Positions 13,201 to 23,582 of a DNA stretch of 64,000 bases are shown here, piece after piece (position 1 is the stretch's first letter; each line of letters opens with the position of its first letter). The DNA comes from Branchiostoma floridae (Eukaryota; Chordata; Leptocardii; Amphioxiformes; Branchiostomatidae). The notes beneath the pieces were generated by a model. It was not told the DNA's origin. It ran no database searches and worked only from the letters and a program-made list of their open reading frames with translations. The stretch is taken from the NCBI RefSeq assembly GCF_000003815.2, contig NC_049983.1, positions 20,891,739-20,955,738 of the forward strand, read 5' to 3'. The position numbers were made by a program, and so were the translations under genes.

Positions 13201-16200
13201 TCTCACAATTTCCTAGAATAAATGTAATAAAACACAAGATAGATGCCCCACTGTATAAGACATAATACTATAAGTAAGACAGATGACTGAATGGAAAACA
13301 GTACTCAAATTGTTCTACCCGGTATTGGAATTGTTTGGAAAGAATGTCAGTGTAAGCTGAAGGAAAAAAGCATGACTTTTTCAGATAATAAGAGTTGTAT
13401 TCAAGCTTTTGATGGATGGTTATGATTGGTTTCATTAAGTTAGCAGGCCAGTTGACCTGGTCGCCCTATTGTTAAACTGGAACAGTATTCCTATAACTTG
13501 AGGGGTAAAGTCTCTGACAGAAGGGAAACGTTTATGAGATATATTATTAAGACTGAAAAAAATAATGCATAAAGTTATACATACATGTACCTTGTAATGT
13601 CATATATGTCAAACATAATCTATCTTGTTCTATTCTATTACATGTAGTTTGACACGTTTGGCTCAGATGACTTTCAAAGAACAGAATTTGGTACCTTGTC
13701 AAAGTCTGAGATATGTGATACAAAATGTAAATAACTCAAAAAATGGGTGCTAGAATCACATGCAGAACACTGCACAGACCATACCAGATTACTTTTTATT
13801 GTAATTCTGGATGTTCCATAATGGATGGCAATACACAGTACATTTAGTACTTAGTACTCAGTTTGGGAAACCATGCACCTAGCTGCCAGAATGACCTAAG
13901 GTCATAAACACCTATGCAGGCTGTAGACCTTCCAACTCTGTTGGACTGGAAGATGCTAAAATTAATAAAACATGATTATCAATATCAAGGACTTCACACG
14001 GAATCCCATTTTTCTTCATGAATCATTTATCTGTATCAAAGCCAGTCAGGCTGGACCACTTTGAGGCACAGGGGAACTGATCCTACTGCCGACAACAATC
14101 CATTATCCATCAGCCCTGTGGTAGTGCTTTTACCTGGGGCTTATCAAACTTGTTATCACCATTACATTCTGAAACACACAAACATGCTTCTATAGCTACT
14201 AACACAAGTCTCCAGTGAAGCTCTGAAATCTAAAGACAGAAAGAATAAAAGGCTGAAGGCTACTGCATCTTTTCAAGGACAGGTCAACATAAGTGTTCTG
14301 GAGGCCAAAGGTCAGGAAACACCTGTGAGGTGCCCCTGGCTCCATTATAGGTAAAAGATTTATACCAAATAAGGAGCTTACTTCAGAATCTTGTTTTCAG
14401 CCAAAAATCAATCCATATCAACCCATAGCAATGTCACCGCGAAAAACATAATCTTCTAGCTTCAGTAGAATTGATTTTCATGGGTAGACCATCCCTGAAG
14501 GAGATTTTTTTCCACCAGGGAGCCATTAACACCTTTGACCCAGGATGATCTGTCATATACATCCCGGCGGTACATATCAAAGCTTTGCAGCTCCACTCAT
14601 GGCAATACATTTTGATATGTTATGACACCTGTGGAAAATCCTTCACACATATAGCTTCTTAGCTTCTGCAACAAGACAAGGGCAGTCCTGGCAAGAAATA
14701 CCATTAAAGGTCTGGTTCCATTTCAGACAGGATGTAAGGATGTATTTGCTTATAAATCATATTCAATCAAGATTGTAGCCTCTATAGTCAAAATAAAGAA
14801 GGACCCATTTGTATATTATACAAGGCAAGTAGATATTGACTTGTTGCCAACTATAATATCCTATGAAAACAAAAGGGACAGGATGTATGGTGAACATGCC
14901 ATTAATGGTACAGTTTTAATGCTCAAAGAGTAACTACCTGTACATAGCTGTAGGACATTTAATTGATTGCGTCTCATTTGAGTATGTGTGGTGCTTTAGT
15001 TGGTGCTTCCTGTAAATTGGCTGTTGAAGCAAAACAGATGATTTTGAATACAATATTCAATAGCTACCTGTGGCGTGAATAGTTTCACACGATTCACCTT
15101 TAAATTTAGAATTCAAGTATGTTACTGATTTCAGATGTGCAGAAGAGACGCAATAACTTATAATGAATACTTAATTTCTGTGGCTGATTATCTATTGAAA
15201 AAATCAACATTTCTACAAATTCAACTCTTAAATAGGTAACTTATTTATATGAATGTTATAACCACAGAATGTGCAAGCAAGTGCATTTACGTCCTGTACC
15301 TAGCCCAAAGAACAGAGTAACAGATTGTTATGACCTAGCCTTATCTTTGCTGGACAAAGCCCATCAGTGATCATAAATAGATTATTCACTGCAACCTTAA
15401 TGGCTTATCTCATGGGAAAGCTTTGGACATGAATAATGAATTAACTCAGCAATGCTGGTATGCTATGTGGCCTTTGGGATTAAGACTACCTTGAACCCAT
15501 ACCAATTTGACTGTTTAGTTCTTTGAAAAATATCTTTTTTTTTAAGAATAGACAAAAGGGGGACAATTTTGGAATTAATGAACTCAAAGTGATCCTGCCA
15601 AACTGCCACTATCCAAGCAATATAAATTTGGGTTTTGATATCCTTGATTTTTTTATATTCTTGGCTTCTGATATGATCTTATTTAGTTTCAAAAATGCTA
15701 CTTTGTGGATCTTATCTACATAGTATTGATCTGTGGTGGGTTTCTAGGACAGCAATTATGGTAATACCGTACAGCCTTCAGCTGGGAATACATTAATAGG
15801 AAACACATATTATATACATATTACTCTCAAGTATTAGAATCGTCTTCAAAAACTCGGGCAGAATCTCATTATTAAAAAATAATGTGGGTTGTATTCTTGA
15901 TGAATGGTTATAATTGGTTTCATTAAGTTGGCAGGCCAGTTAACCCATCTTTACATCTCCATTAAAGGACAATACCTGGAGGGGTAAAGTCAGGTGGCTG
16001 ACAGAAGGGGGTTTCTGGACAGCAATTATGGCATGGCCTTCAGTTGGAATTACGTCAATAGGAAACACCCATTGTTGTCCCTTTTCTAGAGGCAACATTC
16101 TATTCTCTAACATGCAGGTGCTTGAAATGACTCTACTTCTAATCTAGAGGATTTTCTTCCCAGATATTTTTCAGCTGTTACATGGGCAGCCCACTGGCAA

Positions 16201-19200
16201 GGCACCCGCTGGACTCGCTTGAGTTATGTTGGGTGCCACTCTTCCTCTGTCATCCGAAAAATTAAGGCAACCACACTAACTGTAAAAATGTCATACAAGT
16301 CTTTTGCCTTCAGTAGGAATAGAAGTTTTCCTTCAACGGTTTAACTGTTGCAAGTTATTCTACAAACATTGAATAATGAGTGAAAAGTTGTAACAATCAT
16401 AATAGCATGCGAGTTCATTTATAATTTAAACACAGTCCAGTCTGCCCTAATTATACATTTGTATGTAAGATACCTTGACCTTAATACAGTATCACGCATT
16501 ACATTTGTATATACCATCCTGGATGACTCTTATCTTTAAGGTTTCAGGTATCGCACCGGAGTTTCTTTTACGATTTCAGAGGTTGGCGGGCAGCCTCAGG
16601 CCGAAGGGCTACAGTTCCGCTAGTAAACGTAGGACGCGAAACTTAATCAATATGGCGGAAAGCCGTTTACTGTCTCTTTCCGACAAACCTATTGGTACCG
16701 TCTGTTGCCTCTTTATTTTGGTTAGAATATGTAGTAAAATTTTAATTTTGGACCCGAAAACTATCATTTTTTAACACTTTTTTGATCGAAGCTGCTTGGA
16801 AAAAACGAATTTTCCCAGGATAACGGCCTACGTGGTAGAGAAGCTAAATTCTTCATGTTTGTGCAAAATGAAAATAAAAAAATTCCATGTGATAACTTTT
16901 TTGCAATCTCCGATGACGTCATTTCTTCAAAATCGCATGAAAAACGCCGCTATTTGGGTCATCAGGCGAAAAAACCGCATCACCGTTGCAGCGGACTAAT
17001 ACAAAAATGGTTTCGCTGGCCGACCAACTACACCTCGCACAAAAACAATACAACCCACAGGCTTTTCAGAAAATACGACAAATCTATGCTCAGCAAGCCA
17101 TAGGGAGCAAAAGTTAGGGAGACAACAGCGCACTTCCGGCCTATTACACCACCCTTCCGCCAACTCCGGTCAGATTTGAACTCCGACCCGGAAACTTCAT
17201 CAGCCATGCGCCCTTCCCAATCCTCCCTGTGTTACTCTAACCCAATTTCCTGACCAGCGACTGGAATGAAGCCATGATCCATGGATACCATCTAACAACA
17301 CACACTCATCCAATTTCCCATTCTATTTCCTACTAGCAAATTGATCAAAGATGCAAAAGGGCTTCATCAATCAACCCAAAATTTCAGGCAGGGCAAAATA
17401 GAAAAAGCACTTTGTTTTAGATGGTCCACACGTCCAAAAGACATTGAATAATTGTAGCATGGCTAAGTGTTTGTACTGAAAAAGTGTACAGAAACAGGAG
17501 TAAAGGGAATACATGTAGATTATATACACTTACCCATGACACTATTAAGATAGGTCAGAATGAATAACAAAAATATATTTCATGGAATACACAAATCACC
17601 CTTGAGGTTTTCCATTATTTCTTACATAATCCTTGATCTCTGTTCCAGTTCCATAACCCTTACAACACTCATTTTCCCTGAACCAGGAAATTATCAACCA
17701 CGAGATACTGATGCCTGAGGCAGTTCACTGAACTAAGAGTGCTTAGCAGAAAAATGGTCCTTGATGAGCTGTACTCCCACCCCTAGGAGTAGGACTGATG
17801 TAAAGAAAATGAATTACAGATGGGAAATTTTTAAAGTCTCAATATGTCAGATAAGCCTTGTAATGAAGTTGTATAACACTGGCACAACACTCCATCTAAG
17901 TTCTTAGTGGTAGCTCTGGGCTCTTTCATCTCTCCACAGGTTATATATAGCTTGATGGAACATACATCGAGAGCACTGGATCCAACCATCAACATTAATG
18001 GCAATGAGGAGGCAGTTATGGTTGGCAGATCTGGCACTTAGATATGCACTTAAGATGAGCAGAAAGCCCTGTCAATTCATATGGCATGATATAGCCCCCT
18101 AATGTGCATTAAAAGAACCACATCATGCTTGCCAAGAACCATTTCAGATTGTTTTTTTTGCTGGCAATGATGAATGCTCTGACACATGCATTCATTTTCA
18201 TATAAAGGTTTAGCTTCAGTTCTCATTCAACTGTATTGAAAGCAGTGCATCCTACCTTTCCATAGATGCAACATTAAGAACTTGAATTTTTATCATAAGA
18301 TCAATTAGAAGAATTAATAGTTAGGACACAAATTGGAACACTTAGTTTGCTGTGGTTGGAAATGATGCGATTTTGGCAGGAAGGATACAAGCTAAGGATC
18401 ATTGATTGTCACATACCCTCACATGAATCCTACCCGTGACTACCCATAAATTGGTTGGTGTTCCTATGGCTGGAAACACTATTCATTCTTATCAATTTAT
18501 TCATGAATCTAATAGTAATACAATCCGTCATGGAAGAGTTCTACCACTGTCCCTGGTGCTGAATCCACAACCCTGTCCTTGGTGCTGAGGTATATGTATT
18601 CACTAGCCTTGCCACTAGATCTCTGGTGTTAAATTCACGTTTGTCCTTGTTCCCTCTCCCTGGTGTAAAATTATCAGCCATTTCTAGGAAAAACTCTCTC
18701 CTGTCGAGACCATAGACACAGTGTCACACATCACAAAGATGCCCTCTATCTGCGGTTCTCTAGCTACTTCACAAAATATAAGCTGTCAAGCATTTCGCAG
18801 TCAATAAACAACAGTACAAGTCTTTCAAGACATCAAATATAATAGATATTATCTTTGCATTTGCATTTGTGTTATCTTCATAAGGAGAGGCTCATTATAA
18901 GGAGAGGTCTTTTGAAGTATTTTCTCTTGGGGATTTCTGATAGTTTGGAGTGAAAAATGTAGATTTCCTCTGAAGATTGTCCAATATTTAGTACCAATGT
19001 TTATTAGAATTTAGAGCTTACCTCAGTCTCCTCAGTCATGGCCTCCTGTTGCAAGTTGTCCTCCCCAGAGTTGCCGTTGTTGCCCTTGTTGTTGGCCTTG
19101 TTGGTGTTCCTGTTGGAAGTCCTGGCAGGCCGACTGATGCAGAGCTGTGTTGTGGCTGCCTGGTCCTCGTTCCTGGGGCTCTTCCCTGCATTGATCACCC

Positions 19201-22200
19201 TGAAATATTCACACACAACAATTCAACAGGTTTCAATGACATACAGCATTTCACCATCTAAGTCATTATCACACATAGAGGGAAATCGCCACCTGAATAA
19301 TCTGTGCAACTGTTCTAGCACACTTTATACTAGTATAGGCAGGCGAGTGGGATTTAACGGTTTTAGGTGTACATAAAATGACTCTTATAATGTATTTGTA
19401 GTAACCACAGCAAAATACATGCCGTACTTACACAGGATTTACTAACACAACAGTAGGAACTTACTAGGGTTTACCAGTATATGTAAAGACTTATCAATTA
19501 AGCAAACAGATATATTCAGTGCAACTTTTTCGTCATGGAATGGAATCTTATAATTCAAGGAAGATGGCTTTACGCAATGTTACTAAATTGTGTAGTCGCA
19601 ATGCTCGAATGAACAAAGTTTTTACATGGTTCATCAGAAAGACACGCTTTGCTGTCAAGATATTGTTTGATCATTACTTCTAAAGACAATGGTGGAAAAT
19701 CATGCATCTGTATCAATATCAATCAAATACTGTACTCTTTGGCATCTTTGTAATCAAGCAACCTATCTTAATATCTAAGATCCTTTATCTACCAAGAATT
19801 CACCAAGAATTATCTACCACTGTTAAAAGATCCCTACTGAGATAGAGAATAAGTTCTACTCTACGATTCTTTTAGGGAAAAATAAATCTTTAAACTCTTT
19901 AATTGGTGGAAGATAACATTCTTTTCTGAATTGGAATCAGATACTGACTGCTTGGAAAGTCTACATGTTTCCCTTTAAATTTGCTTATCATGCATGATCT
20001 AGAAGTGTTTCTTCCACCTTCAAAGAAAAAGGGTAAAATCCATAGCCACATAGATACACCACTGGTGCCGCCAAGCAACTTAAGAACTGTTCACTGGTCT
20101 GTAAGAAACGTGGTGTGAGAAATAATCAGCACTAGTTGTTATGCTTGAGGGCTACACATTCTGCCAAGACCAGTTGTTGTGGATGTGCCTGTCTTATATC
20201 ATAATCTGTAACAAGAGCTGTGATGAAAACTCATACATACAAATGTAAAACTTGCTTATTCTACTGTTGCACTAGAATAAATAGTTAGGTATCAGGTATA
20301 CCCATACAAAAGCAGATCATTGATGCATGAAATGGCTGTCTGCTTCTGTAATTACAAAGCAACATGATTTGTATATCCTTTGTGTAGATGGTTCATTTCA
20401 CCATACAATTTGGCTGGTCACATGATGTCCATTGTTTTAACAAACTGATATTCTACTCCCACTTTCGTCTCAAAAAATAATATTCTAAGGTTGAAACACT
20501 CCATTTTCTTTACAAAATAGGTTTTGGCCACCTGAGCTCAAATAAACCAGTGAACAGTACTGCAATACACACAGTCAGACAGATAAAAAATGATTACATG
20601 AACATGAGATACTTTTATTAGTAATCGGCAGCAATTTTTTGTGAAATAGGCAGACGTAAATTTTAGAATTCTTCTACAGTTTTCATATCACATTTATAGC
20701 TGATTTACAATAACCACAAAGAAACAGCTCTGTTTAACATGATTTGGGAGGCATCCGGTGTATACCTTAATAATATTGCATATTGTACATGAGGGTGATA
20801 TAATGGATATATATGACTTCTACAAAGACGCTTTCTCAGCATCCTAGGAGAGTTCATTTCATAAAGAAAGTGTCAAGACAGGCTAACAGTCTGACCTTTC
20901 AGCGAACCGTGTACGCAATTATGTACCTTTAATTTCCTCACTGACCTGACATCATTTTCAACCAAATGATGAATGGCTCAACCATGTCTGAATAACTTGT
21001 GATTATATTTTACCAGGAAACCCTTCAAGAAAGTGCTACACAAACTTTGTGAAATCCTTCTAGATGGAAATGGGAGCAATGGAGTATAAACGCATGTAGT
21101 TTGGATTGTTTTTTCGGTGTCAGCACACATGAAAGAAATGATAAAAGAATGCCTTGGCAGGTAGTACTTAATGATGACGTAAATTGAAGTGCTTCAGTGG
21201 CTTAACTGAAAGGGCTCCAGACAAGAAGTGGGTCAATGATGTAATGGAACGTTAATCATTTTGTCAGCTATTCTGGAAGCATGAAAATCGGAAATCTTCA
21301 ATGAAGCACAGAAAAATTCATAGTGAATAAAAAAAATTACTACTTCTTCTTTTCTTCAATAAGCTCTGCATAAACCACTGGTCGAGCAGCTAATATCTTC
21401 TCCGTGTCACTGACGAAAGATAGTGGATGCTATCTGGAACATCTGACCATTTCCAAAATCATATCCAGTTGCTTGTCATGGGTAACTGCTTTTTGGCATA
21501 CTTTATTTCTTTTACTGGAATAAAGCATACACCTTGTCTTCAACATGTAACCTGAAATAAAAGTTATTCATATAATCATAACACCAGAGATTGGTGATCT
21601 TTGAATAACAAATTTCATTAACCTGTATAATCCAGAAAGATGAGAAATAGGACTACACTAGAGCACATAGAGTTAGATGTCCTGAGGGTTTTCACTTTCC
21701 ATTACTTCTTATAATAATGTGACACAGATCTTTATCATCTTAATCATCTAAATACATGATTACTGTGTACAGAAAGCAACATTATCTAGGCTTGCAAAAT
21801 ATCACAAATCAGTAGATTTAAACACCAAGAAGGAACACACGTATCTCCACCACTGGGAGACAACAAATGAAAGCTTTATTATCTCTCTAAGCCAGTTTGT
21901 TTATGTTTGTTGTTATTCCAAGCTCAATTCGGCCTGCAGGTAACCTTTTATTGGGATCATGAGGGAGGAGGTAAAGGTCGGGCAAAATACAACAATGAAA
22001 CAAATTCAAGCCATATTCTGTATTCACCTAATACAATAATGGAGTGGTTTGGTATAAACAGCAGAAAACCTTCCTATATTCCTAGTATCAAGACTAAACA
22101 TTTACACAAGTGTTTGGTAAGGTTATAGTACATTTACTTTTAGTCTTTTTCAAATTATCTTTCATGAATTATATGATCTATCCAACCAAGGCAAATTACC

Positions 22201-23028
22201 AGTAAAAGTGCACCTAACAATTATCTATATTGGTAGACAGAGGATACTTGAAATTGAATGACATCTTTACAGGTTACATAGCCAGAACTTCTAAAATTGA
22301 ATGTGAATAATCATTGCTTTTTGGTTGTACACTAAGCTACTCTTTTGTTTTGTACATGTATTACGATTCTGACATGGGAGATGTTTTAGAATTTATTGCG
22401 CTCGCACATTTGTTAATGTTATGCAATCTAGCCTTTGGGCTACAATTTGTTCGTCTAACTGTGTGGTTAATTAAACCCGTTCACCATCATCAAATAGAAC
22501 AGTAATTGTCAGTAAAACAATTCTGCCCATTGTAATGCCAAGGTAGCAATTAGGTAAGGGCAATTAGGGTGTCTACGCAAAGAAAACGTCGTCATTAACT
22601 GTACAGTATACATCTATTGGTGGGCCAAAATACCTACAAACTAGAAACCTGCACTATAACTGTTACTACATGGTCCATGGGGCAGAATGAAAAATAACAC
22701 AATGAACACCGAGATCTAAAAATCTCACAATGAGAATTTTTCGTCTGCGACAGAGAAGAACTTGACAACACGACTAAGTAATAAATCAGACTTACTCTGC
22801 ATATCCCGCACTCCAAGGGAGCCTGTTAGGTTCTCTGGGAACCATGATCGGGCGGGAAACATGGTCTGCCGACACTTGGATTTCGTCTTGCGAGAGCTGT
22901 AAGAACTCGGGCCGGCAGTACGGATACTTCAGCTCGAGATCGTCGGGCTGTGGGCGCTCTGGAGGCTGAGGCAGCGCTGCCAGCCCACCCATCACCGAGT
23001 TCACGACATTCCGCACCCGGCTGATCAT
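4022..23028 (-). CDS. PPM1H/J/M: PP2C-type Ser/Thr phosphatase, PPM1H/J/M subfamily (11 coding exons, 525 aa)
   Basis: Metal-dependent protein phosphatase. Human PPM1H and PPM1J remove LRRK2-type phosphates from Rab GTPases at Golgi and endosomal membranes; PPM1M is the third paralog. Coding exons in minus order: 23028-22796, 19199-19022, 10768-10668, 10087-9919, 9423-9311, 8964-8880, 6425-6307, 5782-5719, 5523-5416, 4912-4761, 4277-4022. All are GT-AG and join in phase over 1578 nt. The N terminus MISRVRNVVNSVMGG corresponds to the membrane-binding amphipathic helix of PPM1H. PP2C metal motifs are intact: NED (88-90), FDGHAG (Asp151), NAGDSR (262-265), SDGLWD (Asp412, Asp416) and SGDD (Asp474/475). 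The ATG at 23028 is the first ATG after an in-frame TAA at 23065-23067. Length fits human PPM1H (514 aa) plus an acidic C-terminal tail. The gene looks like the single pre-duplication ortholog, so I give no single vertebrate name. Confidence 0.95.
4761..4912 (-). CDS. PPM1H/J/M: PPM1H-type coding exon 10 (metal-binding DGLWD)
   Basis: Residues 391-440: FGEDDFLIMASDGLWDVVAN. Asp412 and Asp416 form the PP2C DGxxD motif. Acceptor atgtgtag, donor gtaagt. Confidence 0.95.
5416..5523 (-). CDS. PPM1H/J/M: PPM1H-type coding exon 9
   Basis: Residues 355-390: ATIGVTRGFGDHDL and IKPFLTAAPE, both PP2C core. Exactly 36 codons, phase 0 at both ends. Acceptor cttccag, donor gtacag. Confidence 0.95.
5719..5782 (-). 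CDS. PPM1H/J/M: PPM1H-type coding exon 8
   Basis: Residues 334-354: EDDLKFPLIFGEGKR, a conserved subfamily segment. Acceptor tttgcag, donor gtatgt. Confidence 0.94.
6307..6425 (-). CDS. PPM1H/J/M: PPM1H-type coding exon 7
   Basis: Residues 294-332: PHLLSNEFTALEFPRR and YRDHTMTG, both typical of PPM1H/J. The donor ggctg|gtcagt is chosen because it makes TGG (Trp333) with exon 8, giving TGWAPKTV as in the family. Confidence 0.94.
6426..8879 (-). other. PPM1H-type intron 6 (2.45 kb)
   Basis: Intron between exons 6 and 7. It holds a perfect 24-bp hairpin at 6801-6824 and otherwise nothing I can identify. Confidence 0.6.
6801..6824. repeat. Perfect 24-bp hairpin (AAGGAGGTT stem)
   Basis: Two 10-bp arms, CAAGGAGGTT and AACCTCCTTG, around a TTTT loop. 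The layout equals the palindrome at 40893-40916 (10-bp arms, 4-nt loop), which ends a larger repeat. This may be a solo remnant of the same kind of element. Confidence 0.5.
8880..8964 (-). CDS. PPM1H/J/M: PPM1H-type coding exon 6
   Basis: Residues 266-293: AVLCRNGEAIPMSRDF then TPESERQRLQYL, a near-exact subfamily signature. Acceptor tactttag, donor gtaagt. Confidence 0.95.
9311..9423 (-). CDS. PPM1H/J/M: PPM1H-type coding exon 5 (NAGDSR motif)
   Basis: Residues 228-264. DSQIERERLTFR is followed by ITGGCTALVAVF and LVNAGDS. The acceptor is cacctccag ending at 9424. A closer AG ending at 9389 would lose 35 nt and break the frame, and the upstream one restores the conserved DSQIERER segment. 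Confidence 0.93.
9919..10087 (-). CDS. PPM1H/J/M: PPM1H-type coding exon 4
   Basis: Residues 172-227. DKMADVSELLLP leads into a Gly/Ser-rich linker (HPGSGSNHGSGSGKPSS), then VITKEHLIIGALERSFCEM, matching the family helix before the central sheet. The donor gtacag is not strong but preserves phase. Confidence 0.9.
10668..10768 (-). CDS. PPM1H/J/M: PPM1H-type coding exon 3 (DGHAG motif)
   Basis: Residues 138-170, reading FTYFGVFDGHAGTGAAIMAS. The Asp of DGH (151) and the Gly after it are core PP2C metal ligands. Acceptor attgtag, donor gtgggt. Confidence 0.95.
12001..12700. repeat. 48-bp minisatellite, about 14 units
   Basis: Units repeat every 48 bp: ttccttattgg recurs at about 12023, 12071, 12119 and so on to 12503 (11 near-identical copies), then three diverged units at about 12551, 12599 and 12647. 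Because 48 is divisible by 3 and the unit has no stop in the chosen frames, both strands are open: a 254-codon frame on minus (16-residue repeat ending NTNKEC) and about 225 codons on plus. I read this as a non-coding array in PPM1H-type intron 2, not a gene. Confidence 0.95.
12720..12775. repeat. Diverged flank of the minisatellite family
   Basis: cctggtgttgaattcacttt and ccctctccctggtg here recur at 18627-18665, showing that the minisatellite sits in a larger dispersed repeat. Confidence 0.5.
13391..13525. repeat. Dispersed repeat module A, copy 1
   Basis: Shares ggtttcattaagtt, gcaggccagtt and aggggtaaagtc in order with 15885-16008, with substitutions and small indels. Confidence 0.65.
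15740..16075. repeat. Repeat composite B-A-B'
   Basis: Module B (about 15740-15806) and B' (about 16009-16075) share gacagcaattatgg and aataggaaacac in direct orientation. Between them lies module A copy 2 (15885-16008). Direct terminal repeats around an internal segment suggest an old mobile element, but I see no TG/CA ends or target duplication. Confidence 0.55.
16540..17240. promoter_or_regulatory. CpG-containing promoter-like stretch inside intron 2
   Basis: Unusual for the intron: many CpGs, a YY1-type caatatggcggaa (16648-16660), a full CRE TGACGTCA (16914-16921) and an ETS-type cacttccggc (17131-17140). The same YY1 and ETS motifs mark the phosphatase promoter at 23111-23129. It could be an alternative promoter, an enhancer, or a repeat carrying a promoter. 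No coding exon next to it was recognised. Confidence 0.35.
18541..18665. repeat. Minisatellite-family relative
   Basis: Contains ccctggtgctgaa, tgtccttggtgctga and ccctctccctggtg, matching units and flank of the 12-kb minisatellite, but as one diverged copy about 6 kb away. Confidence 0.6.
19022..19199 (-). CDS. PPM1H/J/M: PPM1H-type coding exon 2
   Basis: Residues 79-137. Starts VINAGKSPRNEDQAA, carrying the first PP2C acidic metal motif (NED). It then runs into an Asn-rich linker (NRNTNKANNKGNNGNSG) and an acidic end (EAMTEETE). Acceptor atatttcag, donor gtaagc. Confidence 0.94.
19200..22795 (-). other. PPM1H-type intron 1 (3.6 kb)
   Basis: Intron between coding exons 1 and 2. I see no coding exon, RNA gene or well-bounded mobile element in it. 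Confidence 0.6.
22796..23028 (-). CDS. PPM1H/J/M: PPM1H-type coding exon 1 (N terminus)
   Basis: Residues 1-77 plus two bases of codon 78. It begins MISRVRNVVNSVMGG (amphipathic) and includes YPYCRPEFLQLSQDE and ADHVSRPI, both hallmarks of this subfamily, ending at WSAGYAE. Donor is ga|gtaagt. The A at -3 gives a fair start context. Confidence 0.94.
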
Positions 23029-23140
23029 TTTGACTCTATACGATCCGATGAAAAATGCAGACAATTAACGCGAATGAGCAGAGCAAAAAGGCAGAGAGAA
23101 ATTCCATTACCCGGAAGCCGCCATATTTGCTCTTATGCTT
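23029..23140 (-). promoter_or_regulatory. PPM1H/J/M: PPM1H-type promoter and 5' UTR
   Basis: About 90 bp before the ATG lies gccgccatatttg (23117-23129), which reads CAAATATGGCGGC on the coding strand: a YY1 site in the usual orientation at transcription starts. An ETS core ccggaag (23111-23117) overlaps it. No TATA box. The start of transcription is inferred to be near 23120. Confidence 0.55.
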
Positions 23141-23431
23141 GACCTGGTTTGACCTGCACTCGTACCCATCCCTACTTCTTGGCAACATTTGGACTGCATG
23201 TCATTTTGACTTCAATATTTGCCCATAAAATATGACAAAATGTCAAACTTTTCTGTGTTCAATAATTATATTGAGTCTAACAGCTACATTAAGTAAGTTT
23301 ACATGAATATTCTGGGAACAAGATGTAAATACAAAAGCACGTGACTGTAATTTCCTACCTACATCGCAGCCACATGCAAAAATAAACAATCATACAATTG
23401 TTTTTATCAAGATATAGAGAAAGTAGAAGGG

Positions 23432-23582
23432 TTAATTATTGATGAGTTTCTTAATTTTGTAAATATTTTTAAATGTTCTTTGTCTCGTCGATGCTTTAGA
23501 TTTAGGTTTGAAAGGCATTTCTGGTACTCCTTTCTTGAGCATGATTCGATGCGGTGTCACTTCGTCTGTCACTTCCGGGTAG
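23432..23582 (-). CDS. Candidate short terminal exon, unrecognised
   Basis: On the minus strand, a good acceptor (tttttcccccag) precedes 49 open codons ending in TAA. The product is basic (EVTDEVTPHRIMLKKGVPEM then KPKSKASTRQRTFKNIYKIK). I recognise no family. No upstream exon was found, and the same bases contain an ETS-type ccggaagtgac, so this may be promoter DNA read by chance. Confidence 0.18.

Larger units (their letters stand above)
10769..19021 (-). other. PPM1H-type intron 2 (8.25 kb)
   Basis: Largest intron of the gene. It holds a 48-bp minisatellite (12001-12700), repeat modules at 13391-13525 and 15740-16075, a CpG-containing promoter-like stretch (16540-17240) and a minisatellite relative (18541-18665). 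No further coding exon is needed, since exons 2 and 3 join in phase. Confidence 0.6.

Noticed and set aside
16475-16774. 99-codon plus frame, with inner MAESRLLSLSDKPIG after a YY1 site
   Set aside because: No donor in a suitable place and no recognised homology. Kept only as part of the promoter-like island.
23029-23064. Phosphatase start 12 codons upstream (MSAFFIG...)
   Set aside because: That first codon is TTG, preceded directly by an in-frame TAA. The first ATG is at 23028 and matches the family N terminus.
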